Assembly: GCA_031277805.1 (NCBI GenBank)
Contig: JAITLR010000007.1
Coordinates: 248,001 to 312,000 of the forward strand
DNA: 64,000 bases
DNA from: Comamonas sp.
GTDB taxonomy: Bacteria > Pseudomonadota > Gammaproteobacteria > Burkholderiales > Burkholderiaceae_C
Direction: 5' to 3'
The notes beneath the pieces were generated by a model. It saw nothing but the letters and a program-made list of their open reading frames with translations, did not search any database and was not told the DNA's origin. The translations under genes and the position numbers were made by a program. Shown piece after piece: positions 52,021-61,578 of the stretch (the first letter of the stretch is position 1; every line of letters begins with the position of its first letter).

Positions 52021-55000
52021 ATGAAAATGAAATTGCTTGACTACACTCTCATGACCTTGATGGCGGGCTCTGCAGCGGTTGCCTGGGCGGACGACGCGAC
52101 CATCAGTGCCGCCGAAACCTGTGCCGAAGGCGAATGCAGCGAGGACGGCAAGATGCTGTTTCGCCTGCGCTCGGAAAGCTATGACCGGCCCGTGACCCGC
52201 GGCACTTCGCGCAGTTCGTCTTCGCAGGTTCTGGCGCCGGACCGCCGTGTCTCCATCGGCCTCAAAGCGCCCGGACAGGCCGACGTACGCGGCCGCTTCT
52301 CGTTCTCGCTGCCTGATGGCGGAGTGATCTGGGCAACCGAGGACCCGACCCTGGGCAAGGCTGAACTGACGGCCTCCGGCCCTGCTGTCGTGGCCTTCGA
52401 TGCTGGTCGCATTACCAAGCCGGTGAACTTCTATGTGCGCAGCAACTATCCGGCGTTCATAGAGCGCATGGAGCTGCTGGTCTATCGCAGCAGCGACACC
52501 GACTTCGTGACGCCACTGGCCACGGTGCCGCTTACCGTCGGTGCGGTGGTGCAGACCGAGTGGGACGGTGCCCTGCTGCCGACCTACCGCTACCGGGTGG
52601 GCGACGAGCTCATCTACATCGTGCGGGCCTATGGTAAGGACGGCCAGTTCGACGAGACATATCCCAGCCGCTTCCAGCTGGTGACACCCCAGGACGAACA
52701 GCGCAGCGCCACGTTGCTGCGAGACAGCCTGGAGCGTTCCATGAGCACGTCACTGTCGCTGCAGCAGGCGTTGAAGCAAAGCCTGCTCAACAGCGCTTTT
52801 GCCGGCAATGGACTGCGCATGCAGAACATTCCGTTCTATGGTTCGCGCGTGCGGGTGCAAGGCCGCAGTATTCCCGAAGGCACGGTGCTGCAGATCAACG
52901 GTCAGAGCTATCCGGTGGACCAGGAGGGCAAGTTTGTCGCCGAATACATGATGCCCGTAGGCAGGCATGCGTTCGATGTGGAGGTCGATGGGCAGACCGG
53001 CAAGGTAAAGCGCAGGCTCGATGTCGATGTCACTGGCGAATATTTCTTCGGCGTGGCGCTGGCCGATCTCACCTTGCAGGGCAATCGCATCAGCGGCTCG
53101 CACGAAGGCTTCATTGAAGAGGGGCGCGACAAGGATTTGCTGGCCGATGCGAGGCTTGCCTTCTACCTGAAGTCCAAGGCTCAATCCAAGTATCTGATCA
53201 CGGCCCAGGCAGATACGACCGAACGCGATGTACGGCGTCTCTTCAACGGCTTTACCGATTCCTACCCGCAGGATGTGTTCCGCCGTCTCGACCCCGACCA
53301 GTACTACCTGACCTATGGCGACGATTCCACCACCACGCGCGATGTGGATACCCAGGGCCGTATGTACCTGCGTGTGGACTGGGACAAGAACCAGGCGCTG
53401 TGGGGCAACTACTCCACGGGGCTGACGGGCACGGAGTTTGCGCAATACCAGCGTTCGCTCTACGGTGCGGCGCTCAACTGGCGCAGCAACGAAACCACGC
53501 GCCTGGGTGAAGCCCGTTCGCAGCTGCGTGTGTTCGGCTCGGATGCCAATACGGCGCACGGTCACACCGAGCTGCTGGGCACGGGGGGCAGCCTGTACTA
53601 CCTGCGGCATACCGATATCCTGCCGGGCTCCGAGCTGGTGACGCTGGAGGTGCGCGACCGCGTCACCGGCCGTACCATCTCCAGCCAGCAACTGGCGCGG
53701 GGCGCCGACTATGAGGTGGACTCCTATCAAGGGCGCATCATCACGCGTCGTCCGCTGGCGCAGATTGCCAGCGAGAGCCGCAACTCCATCACCAGGGATG
53801 CGCCACTCGATGGCTATGAGCAGCGGCTGCTGGTCGACTATGAGTACGCTCCGTCAGACCTGCGCAAGAACCTGACTCTGGGCGGCCGTGGCAAGCAATG
53901 GCTGGGTGAGCATGTGGCCATCGGCGGAACCTATGTGGATGAGCAGAACGACGGCGACGACTACAAGCTCAAGAGCGTGGATCTCACGCTGCAGGCCGGG
54001 CGGGGCACCTACCTCAAGGTGGAGCGAAGCCATAGCGAGTCGACCAGCGTGCCGGTGTTCTTCTCGGACAACGGCGGCCTGAGCTTCACGCGCCTGAATC
54101 CCGCCGGACCGCGCAAGGGCGACGCCACCTCGGTGGAGGCTCGCGTCAATCTGCAGGAGCAGGGGCTGACCGAAGGCATGTGGAGTGCCGGTGCCTGGTG
54201 GCGCAAGGTCGATGCAGGTTTTTCCACGGCGCGCACCGACTACCTGGGCCGGGATGTCACCGAATACGGTGCCGAGGTGCTGGGCGAGCTGCGCCCCGAT
54301 CTGAGCCTGTATGCCAAGCACAGCCGCGCAGAGCGTGGCGGCGAAGCGCTGACGCAGACCCAGGTGACCACCGAATGGCGCATGGACGACAGCCGCGCGC
54401 TGACGGCCGAGGTGCGCCGCGTGGAGGAGGACCGCTATACGGGCCAGGGCATAGGCACGCTGGCTGCGCTCAAGTACAGCCAGCGCGTCACGCCTTCGCT
54501 GGAGCTGTACGGCATAGGCCAGGCAACGCTGGACAACGACAACGGTCGCTATGCCAACAACGATGCCGTCACCGCTGGCGCGCGTTACCTGTTTGGCAAC
54601 CAGTCGTCAGTATCCGGTGAGGCTACGCACGGCAGCCGTGGGGATGCCGTCACGCTGTCGGGCGAGTACCGGCTTTCTCCGGAGCACAGCTTCTATGGCG
54701 GCTATACGCTGTCCACGGACACCACGCAATACGACAGCCTGTTCAACAGCAACAAGCGTCCAGGCTGGACCATGGGACAGCGCTGGCGGCTGAGCGAGCG
54801 CACGAACATCTTCAATGAAAGCCAGTATCTGAAGGACCCGACCACCGGCAGCGGCCTGGCCCATACCTTCGGTATGGACTTCTATCCGGCGCAGAACTGG
54901 CGCCTTGGCTATACGCTGCAGCATGGCGATCTGACGGCCACGACCGGCAATGTCAGCCGCGATGCCATCAGCATCTACGGCGGACGCACGAATGTGCGCA

Positions 55001-55701
55001 CCAACTGGAGCAGCAAGCTGGAATGGCGCCGCGACAGCGGAGCCGAGCGGCGCACGCAATGGGTGTCGACCAACTACCTCACGCACAAGGTCGACAACAG
55101 CTGGCGCATTGCGGGCAAGCTCAACTACTCCGAAACCCGGGACAAACTCAATTCCAACGCCGGCGCCAAGCTGGTGGAAAGCAGCCTGGGCTTTGCCTAC
55201 CGCCCCTGGGACAGCTCGCGCTGGGGGGTGTTCGGCCGCTACACCTATCTCTACGACATGTCCTCGTTAGGTCAGGTGGGCTGGGATGGAACCAGCTCCA
55301 CCTCGTCGTCCTACTACGACCAGCAATCGCATGTGCTGTCGCTGGAAGGTGTGTACCGTTGGACGCAGCGCTGGGAGTCCGCCCTCAAGCTGGCTCACCG
55401 TATCGGCAAGGCTCGCTACGGCCGCGGCTCCGGTCAGTGGTTCGATTCCAGCACCACGTTTGCTGCAGTGCAGGCGCGTTACGAAGTCATCGACAAATGG
55501 CACGGCCTGGCCGAGTATCGCTGGCTGGGCGTCAAGGACGGCGGTAGCAAGACCGGCTGGCTTGTGGGTCTGGATCGAGATCTGACCAAGAACCTGCGCG
55601 TGGGTGTGGGCTACAACTTCACGGACTTCAAGGGGGACCTGACCCGTGTAGATGATTACCGCAGCCGCGGTTGGTTCATCAACATGGTGGGCTATTACTA
55701 A
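52021..55701 (+). CDS. Large outer-membrane beta-barrel protein, partner of the giant repeat protein
   Basis: 1226 residues. Signal peptide to residue 23 (MAGSAAVAWA). The first 370 or so residues form beta-rich extracytoplasmic domains, including VRVQGRSIPEGTVLQINGQS and VPLTVGAVVQTEWDGAL. The rest is built of alternating aromatic strands (YYLTYGDDSTTTRDVDTQGR, GLTGTEFAQYQRSLYGAALN, WRLSERTNIFNESQYL) and ends SRGWFINMVGYY, a barrel C-terminus. No TonB plug or POTRA motif recognised. It starts 10 bp after the repeat protein, so the two form an operon; a role as anchor or translocator of that protein is inference. A strong terminator follows. Confidence 0.85.
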   Translation: MKMKLLDYTLMTLMAGSAAVAWADDATISAAETCAEGECSEDGKMLFRLRSESYDRPVTRGTSRSSSSQVLAPDRRVSIGLKAPGQADVRGRFSFSLPDGGVIWATEDPTLGKAELTASGPAVVAFDAGRITKPVNFYVRSNYPAFIERMELLVYRSSDTDFVTPLATVPLTVGAVVQTEWDGALLPTYRYRVGDELIYIVRAYGKDGQFDETYPSRFQLVTPQDEQRSATLLRDSLERSMSTSLSLQQALKQSLLNSAFAGNGLRMQNIPFYGSRVRVQGRSIPEGTVLQINGQSYPVDQEGKFVAEYMMPVGRHAFDVEVDGQTGKVKRRLDVDVTGEYFFGVALADLTLQGNRISGSHEGFIEEGRDKDLLADARLAFYLKSKAQSKYLITAQADTTERDVRRLFNGFTDSYPQDVFRRLDPDQYYLTYGDDSTTTRDVDTQGRMYLRVDWDKNQALWGNYSTGLTGTEFAQYQRSLYGAALNWRSNETTRLGEARSQLRVFGSDANTAHGHTELLGTGGSLYYLRHTDILPGSELVTLEVRDRVTGRTISSQQLARGADYEVDSYQGRIITRRPLAQIASESRNSITRDAPLDGYEQRLLVDYEYAPSDLRKNLTLGGRGKQWLGEHVAIGGTYVDEQNDGDDYKLKSVDLTLQAGRGTYLKVERSHSESTSVPVFFSDNGGLSFTRLNPAGPRKGDATSVEARVNLQEQGLTEGMWSAGAWWRKVDAGFSTARTDYLGRDVTEYGAEVLGELRPDLSLYAKHSRAERGGEALTQTQVTTEWRMDDSRALTAEVRRVEEDRYTGQGIGTLAALKYSQRVTPSLELYGIGQATLDNDNGRYANNDAVTAGARYLFGNQSSVSGEATHGSRGDAVTLSGEYRLSPEHSFYGGYTLSTDTTQYDSLFNSNKRPGWTMGQRWRLSERTNIFNESQYLKDPTTGSGLAHTFGMDFYPAQNWRLGYTLQHGDLTATTGNVSRDAISIYGGRTNVRTNWSSKLEWRRDSGAERRTQWVSTNYLTHKVDNSWRIAGKLNYSETRDKLNSNAGAKLVESSLGFAYRPWDSSRWGVFGRYTYLYDMSSLGQVGWDGTSSTSSSYYDQQSHVLSLEGVYRWTQRWESALKLAHRIGKARYGRGSGQWFDSSTTFAAVQARYEVIDKWHGLAEYRWLGVKDGGSKTGWLVGLDRDLTKNLRVGVGYNFTDFKGDLTRVDDYRSRGWFINMVGYY

Positions 55702-55712
55702 GCCTGTTGCAT

Positions 55713-55752
55713 AAAAAGCCCCGGCCTCATTTTTCGAAGCCGGGGCTTTTTT
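55713..55752. terminator. Bidirectional terminator
   Basis: AAAAAGCCCCGGC (55713-55725) pairs perfectly with GCCGGGGCTTTTT (55739-55751) and is flanked by A/T tracts. It serves the barrel gene and the convergent glutathione transferase gene. Confidence 0.9.
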
Positions 55753-55765
55753 GTGTCTTGCCGCC

Positions 55766-56455
55766 TCAGTCGCTTTCCACGCTGCTGCCCATGAACACTG
55801 GGCCCGCCGTACCGGGCACCCAGCCTGGATAGGTTTCCATCACCTCGGCAAACAGGGCCGAATCGATCCAGCGCTGCAGCCAATCCTGTAGATGAGGCCA
55901 GGGCTGCTCGTTCCATTGGGCTTCGTCAATGCGGGCGTACTGGCGCACAAAGGGGCGTAGTGCCATATCGGCCAGGCTGGGGTGGAGGCCGAACAGATAG
56001 CCGGTTTCCTCAAGCTGGTCGTTGAGGCTGGACAGCCAGGTCAGTGCATCGGTCTGGGCCAGGTTGACGGCTTCGGCATCATGGCGTTCCGGGTATTTGC
56101 AGCGGTCCAGTGCCTGCTTGAAGAAACTGTCGTTGCGCGCTATCAGCGCCAGCATGTCTTCAAGGCTGCCCTGCGTGGGCTGCAGCCACCCATCGGGGTC
56201 ATTGCTGCGCAGAGCATGCAGCATGACTTCCAGGCTTTGATCCACTACCTGGCCATCCTGCAGCACCAGCACGGGCACCGTGCCTTTGGGCGATGCATCC
56301 AGCAAAGCCTGGGGTTTGTTGCGCAGATTGATTTCTCGCAGCTCGCAGGCCAAGCCTGCATGCGCCAGTGCCAGACGGGCGCGAATCGCATAGGGGCAGC
56401 GACGGAAGGAGTACAGCGTGGGCAGGGCGGCGGATTGCGTCGGTAAGTCGGACAT
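55766..56455 (-). CDS. Glutathione S-transferase family protein
   Basis: 229 residues from ATG 56455; the frame upstream lacks domain character. The thioredoxin-like N-domain has LYSFRRCPYAIRARLALAHA, with the CPYA motif (a Cys-type, glutaredoxin-like active site), and KGTVPVLVLQDGQVVDQSL. The all-helical C-domain (about 90-225) has PSLADMALRPFVRQYA. The Cys active site suggests thiol-disulfide or dehydroascorbate-type (omega/YqjG-like) chemistry rather than classical conjugation. Confidence 0.9.
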   Translation of the reverse strand: MSDLPTQSAALPTLYSFRRCPYAIRARLALAHAGLACELREINLRNKPQALLDASPKGTVPVLVLQDGQVVDQSLEVMLHALRSNDPDGWLQPTQGSLEDMLALIARNDSFFKQALDRCKYPERHDAEAVNLAQTDALTWLSSLNDQLEETGYLFGLHPSLADMALRPFVRQYARIDEAQWNEQPWPHLQDWLQRWIDSALFAEVMETYPGWVPGTAGPVFMGSSVESD

Positions 56456-56550
56456 GGAAACTTGGAAGGGCTCCGGAAAGAGGATTGGCTGGCTAATGTA
56501 CCCGCTGCCATGAAGCCTTGCATTGCCCTGCGCATAGGACACATCTGGAA

Positions 56551-59313
56551 CTATTTCAGGTGATCTCTGTTGTCCATGGCGTCCATGAGATCGACATCGG
56601 TGGCCGGCAGTTCACTCAGCCATTGCTTCAGGGGTATAGGTCGGCCAAACCAGTATCCCTGCAGGCCCTGGCAGTGGTTGGCGGCCAGGAAGGCTGCCTG
56701 GGCTTCGGTTTCCACGCCTTCGGCGACTACAGTCAGACCCAGGTGATGCGCGACCGAGAGTATGGACTGCACGATGGCGGTGTCGCTGGAGCTGCCGGGC
56801 GTGTCTTTCACAAAGCTCTTGTCGATCTTGAGTTCGTACAGTGGCAGGCGCTTGAGGTAGGCAAAGCTCGAATAGCCGGTGCCGAAGTCGTCGATCGCAA
56901 AACGCAGACCCAGGTTCACGAGCTGCGTCATGCGCTCTGCCGTGTCGTCCATGGCGGCAATCAGCAGGCTTTCTGTGACTTCCAGCACCAGACGCTCGGT
57001 GGGCACGCCAGTGCGCTCCAGCAGCGAAGCCATGCGCTCGACAAAATCATCCTGGCGGAACTGGAGCTGGCTCATGTTGACGGACAGGGTGAGCTGCGGA
57101 TGCGTGGCAGACAGCGCAGCCAGCGTGGTGCACGCCCGTTCCAGTACCCATTCTCCCAGGCGCAGGATGAGGCCCGACTCTTCCGCTAACGGGATAAAGC
57201 GGTCGGGGGGCACTGCACCGCGCTCGGGGTGGAACCAGCGCAGCAACAATTCGCCGCCGATGACATGCCCGGACCCGTCGACCTGCGATTGCGCGTAGAT
57301 GGCAAATTGACCCAGATCCCATGCGCGCTGCAGATCCTGCGCCAGGCTCAACTCCTCCTGGGCGCTGGCCTGCATCTCGGGCTCATAGAACGCCATGCGA
57401 TTGCGCCCTGCGGCCTTGGCGCGGTACATGGCTGTATCAGCCTCCCGCAACATATCCTGGGCATCGGTCTGGCCGCGCGGAAACAGGGTGCCGCCAATGC
57501 TGCCCGTGCTGCTGTATGGACGGTCCTGCAGTGCATAAGGCGTGTCCAGCGCCTCGCGCAGACGCCCGGCCAGGGCTTCGGCTGCGCGTTGGGCGCTTGC
57601 AAGATCCTGACCAAGATTCTGGGCCAGGACCACGAATTCATCGCCACCCAGACGGCCGACCAGGTCTTCGGGGCGCAGCAGGCCCTGCAGGCGACGGGCC
57701 ACCTGCATCAGCAGCATGTCGCCCATGGCATGGCCTTGCGCATCGTTGATGCGCTTGAAATGGTCCAGGTCTATGAAGAACAGTGCTCCCATGCTCTCGT
57801 TGCGCCGTGCGCTCGTCAGTGCATGCTGGGCCTGTTCTATGAGCATGCGTCGGTTGGGCAGGCCGGTGAGTGCGTCGTAGTAGGCCAGATGATGGGTGCG
57901 GGACTCCGCCTCCTTGCGTTCGGTAATGTCGCGCGACAGGGCAATGAACGTGGGTTGGTCACCGGGCTGTGCGCCCTGCTTGCGTGCGACGGACAACTCG
58001 AACCAGTGCGTGGTACCGTCCGCCACGCGTAGCGGAAACTGCCAGCCGCGCGTGTTCCCGTCGCGCTCGGCCTGGGCGATGGCGTTCATATAGGCGGACG
58101 TGGCCTCGGGCGGAACGACTTCGGAAAGCCTGTGACCCAGGAAGTCGTCTGGAGGCGAGTGCAGCAGGTCGTTGCGTGACGTGCGATGGCGCAGCAAGAG
58201 TCCGTCGCGCGACAGTTCGAACAACAGGTCGGGGATGGCGCTGAGCGTGCTTTCCAGTTCGTCGCGGGCGCTGCGTAGTTCATGGGTCATGTTCCCGGCC
58301 AGTTGCTCCGCACGGTCGCGTGCCGTCATGAGCACCCAGGAAAACCAGCCTACGGCCAGGCTCAGAACCGCGCCAAGTGCGGCCACCACGGTGCTGTTCT
58401 GATGATCCGTGCGCTGTGAAAACGCGGCGGTGGGCGACATGGCCAGCGTCCAAGTACGGCCGCCCACCTCGAGATGGCGCAACGTGGCCACGGCATTCTG
58501 CGCAGGCTTGGCATCCATGGCGAAAAGCTGATGCTCAGGGTCTGCATCGGGCGCATCGTAGATGGAGAGGGCTACGTCGGGCGCAAATTCCGGAGCCAGA
58601 CTGTGCACGATGTCCTTGATCCGGAAAGGCAGGCTCACCCAGCCGCGCAGGGCAGTTGATTTTGAGCCGTGGGTGTACAGAGGCATGTAAAGCACCGAGG
58701 AAATGTCCTGGTTGCGCTCGGTGTTCCTGTCTCGCGCAAGCACGTATCCGCGGCTCAAGGCTGGTTGCCCCGTGGCGGCGCTTTGCGCCATGGCCTCGCG
58801 GGCCACATCAATGGTGTTGAGGTCGAAGCCCAGTGCTGCGCGCTTGCTCTCGCTCCAGGGCTCGATCTGCGTCATCGGAGCATAGGTTTCGCGCACGCCC
58901 GCGGGATGAACGCGGTAGCCGGCCATGCCATCGGCACGCATCCGGGCTTCGTGGGCATCCAGTTCCCGCGCCGGCACATGGGCAATGAGGGATACGCTGG
59001 CGAGGCCAGGGCGCGTTTCTTCGAGGTGCAGGGCCTGCATGTAGGAGCGGAATTCGCCGGGACTCACGAACTCCGAAGCGTCGAAATAGCCCTTGATACC
59101 GCGCAGCACGATCTCGTAGGTGGCCATGCGGTCCTTGAGGCTGCTGGAGATCTGTTCCACCGCCAGATCGAAATTGCGTCGCTCGCGCTCATGCGCGGCC
59201 TGATTTTCACTGTACCAGTACAGGTAGGTCAGCCCCAGCATGACAGCGCAGAGCAAGACGGCCAGCAATGCCTGCAGCCCGATGCGTGAGCGGGGCAAGG
59301 AGCGATGGTTCAT
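56551..59313 (-). CDS. CHASE-PAS-GGDEF-EAL cyclic-di-GMP enzyme
   Basis: 920 residues from ATG 59313. A first transmembrane helix (8-30) is followed by a periplasmic CHASE domain (about 45-300, VLRGIKGYFDASEFVSPGEF), then a second helix, a PAS domain (about 375-490), GGDEF (about 505-665, GRLGGDEFVVLA intact) and EAL (about 680-910). The EAL signature reads GELLLRW, keeping the Glu but changing Ala to Leu. NMSQLQF, LEVTESLL, IDDFGTGYSSFAYLK, IDKSFV and VAEGVET are present, so phosphodiesterase activity is likely. Probably a ligand-controlled regulator of cyclic-di-GMP. Confidence 0.93.
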   Translation of the reverse strand: MNHRSLPRSRIGLQALLAVLLCAVMLGLTYLYWYSENQAAHERERRNFDLAVEQISSSLKDRMATYEIVLRGIKGYFDASEFVSPGEFRSYMQALHLEETRPGLASVSLIAHVPARELDAHEARMRADGMAGYRVHPAGVRETYAPMTQIEPWSESKRAALGFDLNTIDVAREAMAQSAATGQPALSRGYVLARDRNTERNQDISSVLYMPLYTHGSKSTALRGWVSLPFRIKDIVHSLAPEFAPDVALSIYDAPDADPEHQLFAMDAKPAQNAVATLRHLEVGGRTWTLAMSPTAAFSQRTDHQNSTVVAALGAVLSLAVGWFSWVLMTARDRAEQLAGNMTHELRSARDELESTLSAIPDLLFELSRDGLLLRHRTSRNDLLHSPPDDFLGHRLSEVVPPEATSAYMNAIAQAERDGNTRGWQFPLRVADGTTHWFELSVARKQGAQPGDQPTFIALSRDITERKEAESRTHHLAYYDALTGLPNRRMLIEQAQHALTSARRNESMGALFFIDLDHFKRINDAQGHAMGDMLLMQVARRLQGLLRPEDLVGRLGGDEFVVLAQNLGQDLASAQRAAEALAGRLREALDTPYALQDRPYSSTGSIGGTLFPRGQTDAQDMLREADTAMYRAKAAGRNRMAFYEPEMQASAQEELSLAQDLQRAWDLGQFAIYAQSQVDGSGHVIGGELLLRWFHPERGAVPPDRFIPLAEESGLILRLGEWVLERACTTLAALSATHPQLTLSVNMSQLQFRQDDFVERMASLLERTGVPTERLVLEVTESLLIAAMDDTAERMTQLVNLGLRFAIDDFGTGYSSFAYLKRLPLYELKIDKSFVKDTPGSSSDTAIVQSILSVAHHLGLTVVAEGVETEAQAAFLAANHCQGLQGYWFGRPIPLKQWLSELPATDVDLMDAMDNRDHLK

Positions 59314-59531
59314 GAGCGACAGATGCGTGGGAGCGGCAGGTTTCAGGGTGAATGAATGTCCGGTAACTGCAAGTATGCAGGCTTGGCGGTGACCCTTTGT
59401 TACCTGCAGGCGGCCTGGCGTGATATGGCGCAATTCTGTCGGGACTTACGTAAACAAGAATGCATGAAGAAGGTCTCCTTGCGGAAAAGCGCTTGTCCGA
59501 GCCTGATTGGCGAAAGGCGTAGCTGTGACTA

Positions 59532-60446
59532 TCAGGCCGACTCCTGATCCAGAGCTTCTGCCGACATGCTGTTTGCCGAAGCCTCTTCATCCCGTAACTG
59601 CGCCAGCAGCCAGCGCCTGAAGGTCTGCAGCGCAGCGCTGGCCGGGCGCGACTTGAGATGAGTGAGCCAGTAGGCACCGGTGTTCACTTCCTGTGCAAAA
59701 GGCCGTGCCAGCCGACCCTGGTTCAGCATGTGCTCGAACAGGCGTGTGGGCAACAGGGCAATGCCGGCCCCCTGGGCGGCGGCCTCGGCCAGGGTCAGAG
59801 AGGAATCGAACATGGCGCCGCGCGCCAGCGGCGCGGGTTGTGCGGCTGCGGCAAACCAGCCTTCCCACTCCTGCGCGCGATAGGAGCGCAGCAGCGTCTG
59901 GCTGGCCAGGTCGCCGGGATGGCGCAGGCGTTGGGCCAGGGCCGGTGTGCACATGGGCGACAGTGGCGCACGCAGCAGCATGTCGGCTCGCGTGCCGTGC
60001 CAGGAACCATCACCGAAGCGAACGGCTGCATCCAGCCCTTCGCCAGCCAGATCTACACGGTTGTTGTTCGTCAACAGGCGCAGGTCGATGTAGGGGTGCA
60101 ACTGCTGGAACTGCCCCAGGCGCGGAATCAGCCAGCCGATCGCAAACGTGCCGACCACACCCACTGTCAGGATCTCGCGCGGGCGCGGCTCGGCCACCTG
60201 CTGCAGAGACTGCTCTATGCGCTCGAAGCTCTGCGCCACCGCGGGCCACAGGGCCTGGCCTTCGTCGGTCAGCGCCAGGCCGCGCGGCAGGCGACGAAAC
60301 AGGGGCTTGCCCAGGCGCTCTTCGAGCTTGCGGATGTGCTGGCTGACCGCAGCCTGAGTGACGTGGAGCTCTTCTGCCGCGCGGGTCAGGCTCAGGTGGC
60401 GTGCTGCGGCATCGAACATGCGCAAGGCATTGAGGGGCAGCTGCAT
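59532..60446 (-). CDS. ampR: AmpR-type LysR regulator of the beta-lactamase gene
   Basis: 304 residues. The helix-turn-helix LPLNALRMFDAAARHLSLTR, AAEELHVTQAAVSQHIRKLE and ERLGKPLFRRLPRGLALTDE is the GcvA/AmpR subgroup. The effector domain holds LTVGVVGTFAIGWLIPRL, VDLAGEGLDAAVRFGDGSWH and EAAAQGAGIALLPTRLF. Divergence from the adjacent beta-lactamase gene, 103 bp apart, is the classical inducible ampR-bla layout, where muropeptides control expression. Confidence 0.92.
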   Translation of the reverse strand: MQLPLNALRMFDAAARHLSLTRAAEELHVTQAAVSQHIRKLEERLGKPLFRRLPRGLALTDEGQALWPAVAQSFERIEQSLQQVAEPRPREILTVGVVGTFAIGWLIPRLGQFQQLHPYIDLRLLTNNNRVDLAGEGLDAAVRFGDGSWHGTRADMLLRAPLSPMCTPALAQRLRHPGDLASQTLLRSYRAQEWEGWFAAAAQPAPLARGAMFDSSLTLAEAAAQGAGIALLPTRLFEHMLNQGRLARPFAQEVNTGAYWLTHLKSRPASAALQTFRRWLLAQLRDEEASANSMSAEALDQESA

Positions 60447-60549
60447 TGGTATAAGTTTCTCTAATGGATGGTGTTAAATATTGTCGCTGGTTCAATCCAA
60501 TTGTGGCTTCTACACTGAGTGAATCCAAAATTAAAGCAAAGAGGAACTT
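60447..60549. promoter_or_regulatory. ampR-bla intergenic operator/promoter region
   Basis: 103 bp, AT-rich, with overlapping divergent promoters. GGTTCAATCCAATTG near 60489-60503 lies mid-gap and may be part of the LysR site. AAAGAGG provides the bla ribosome site. Confidence 0.4.
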
Positions 60550-61455
60550 ATGCAAAGACGTCATCTTCTGGCATCTGGATTGATGCTGGGGTTGGGCTCC
60601 TGGGGGCTGGCTGGCTGCGCCTCGAATACCCGGAAATGGTCTACCTCCAAGCTGCTGCAAACCAAGGATCTGGCCAAGCTGGAAGCTTCCTCCGGCGGGC
60701 GTCTGGGTCTGCATATGCTGGATACGGCCACGGGCTTTGAGGCAGGTTGGCGCAGCCAGGAACGCTTTCCTATGTGCAGCACTTTCAAGACCCTGCTGGC
60801 GGCCCATGTCTTGCATGAGGCGCAGAACGGAGGGCCGCAGTTACAACGGCTCTATCAGTTCCAGCGTACTGATCTGGTGCCCTGGTCGCCGGTGACGGAA
60901 AAGCATGCCGGGACGGACAGGGGAATGACGCTGCAACAGCTGTGCGAAGCTGCGGTCGTTGTGAGCGACAACACGGCGGCCAATATGCTGCTCAAAGCCT
61001 CCGGCGGTCCTGCAGGGCTGACAGCTTGGCTGCGCGAGCTGGGCGACAGCCAGACCCGGCTGGACCGCCAGGAGCCCGAGCTCAACACGGCGATAGCAGG
61101 CGACGAGCGCGACAGCACCACGCCCGCCGCCATGCTCGGCACCTTGCATATGCTACTGCTGGGATCGGTGCTTTCCGATTCGAGCCGGAACTTGTTGCAG
61201 CAGTGGCTGCTGGACAGCCGTACGGGCGACAAGCGCCTGCGTGCAGGCATGCCCGCCGACTGGAAGGTGGGTGGCAAGACCGGCAGCGGCGAGAACGGCA
61301 CGGCCAATGACACCCTGATCGTTTGGCCCACGCCGCAGGCTGCGCCGCTGCTGGTGACTGCCTATCTGACAGGCAGCCACCTTGCGCCGGAAGGCCGCGA
61401 CGCCGTTCTGGCTCAGGCGGGCGATGTGGTCCGGCGCTGGTACCAGGAGCTTTGA
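60550..61455 (+). CDS. bla: Class A beta-lactamase, predicted Tat lipoprotein
   Basis: 301 residues. Catalytic motifs: Ser77 in CSTFK (Ambler Ser70-x-x-Lys73, with Cys at 69), SDN 139-141 (Ambler 130-132), RQEPELN with Glu175 (Ambler Glu166) and KTGSG 243-247 (Ambler 234). The Cys238 partner found with Cys69 in KPC/SME-type carbapenemases is absent (Gly). The N-terminus MQRRHLLASG has a twin Arg, and GLAGC at residue 19-23 is a lipobox, so it may be exported folded and lipidated. Spectrum cannot be predicted. Controlled by the divergent AmpR-like gene. Confidence 0.94.
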   Translation: MQRRHLLASGLMLGLGSWGLAGCASNTRKWSTSKLLQTKDLAKLEASSGGRLGLHMLDTATGFEAGWRSQERFPMCSTFKTLLAAHVLHEAQNGGPQLQRLYQFQRTDLVPWSPVTEKHAGTDRGMTLQQLCEAAVVVSDNTAANMLLKASGGPAGLTAWLRELGDSQTRLDRQEPELNTAIAGDERDSTTPAAMLGTLHMLLLGSVLSDSSRNLLQQWLLDSRTGDKRLRAGMPADWKVGGKTGSGENGTANDTLIVWPTPQAAPLLVTAYLTGSHLAPEGRDAVLAQAGDVVRRWYQEL

Positions 61456-61578
61456 TAGGCTCGGGGTCTGCGGTGCCCAGGCAGGCCCTACACCATCGAT
61501 GTGGCAATTGCCAATGTGTGTGTCTTGCATTGGGGCTCAGAATAGGTCCATCGACCGCCTGCAGTTCCTATCCAGTCC

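Noticed and set aside
60550..61455. Carbapenemase of the KPC/SME type
   Set aside because: Cys69 is present, but Cys238 needed for the characteristic disulfide is Gly; substrate spectrum cannot be inferred.
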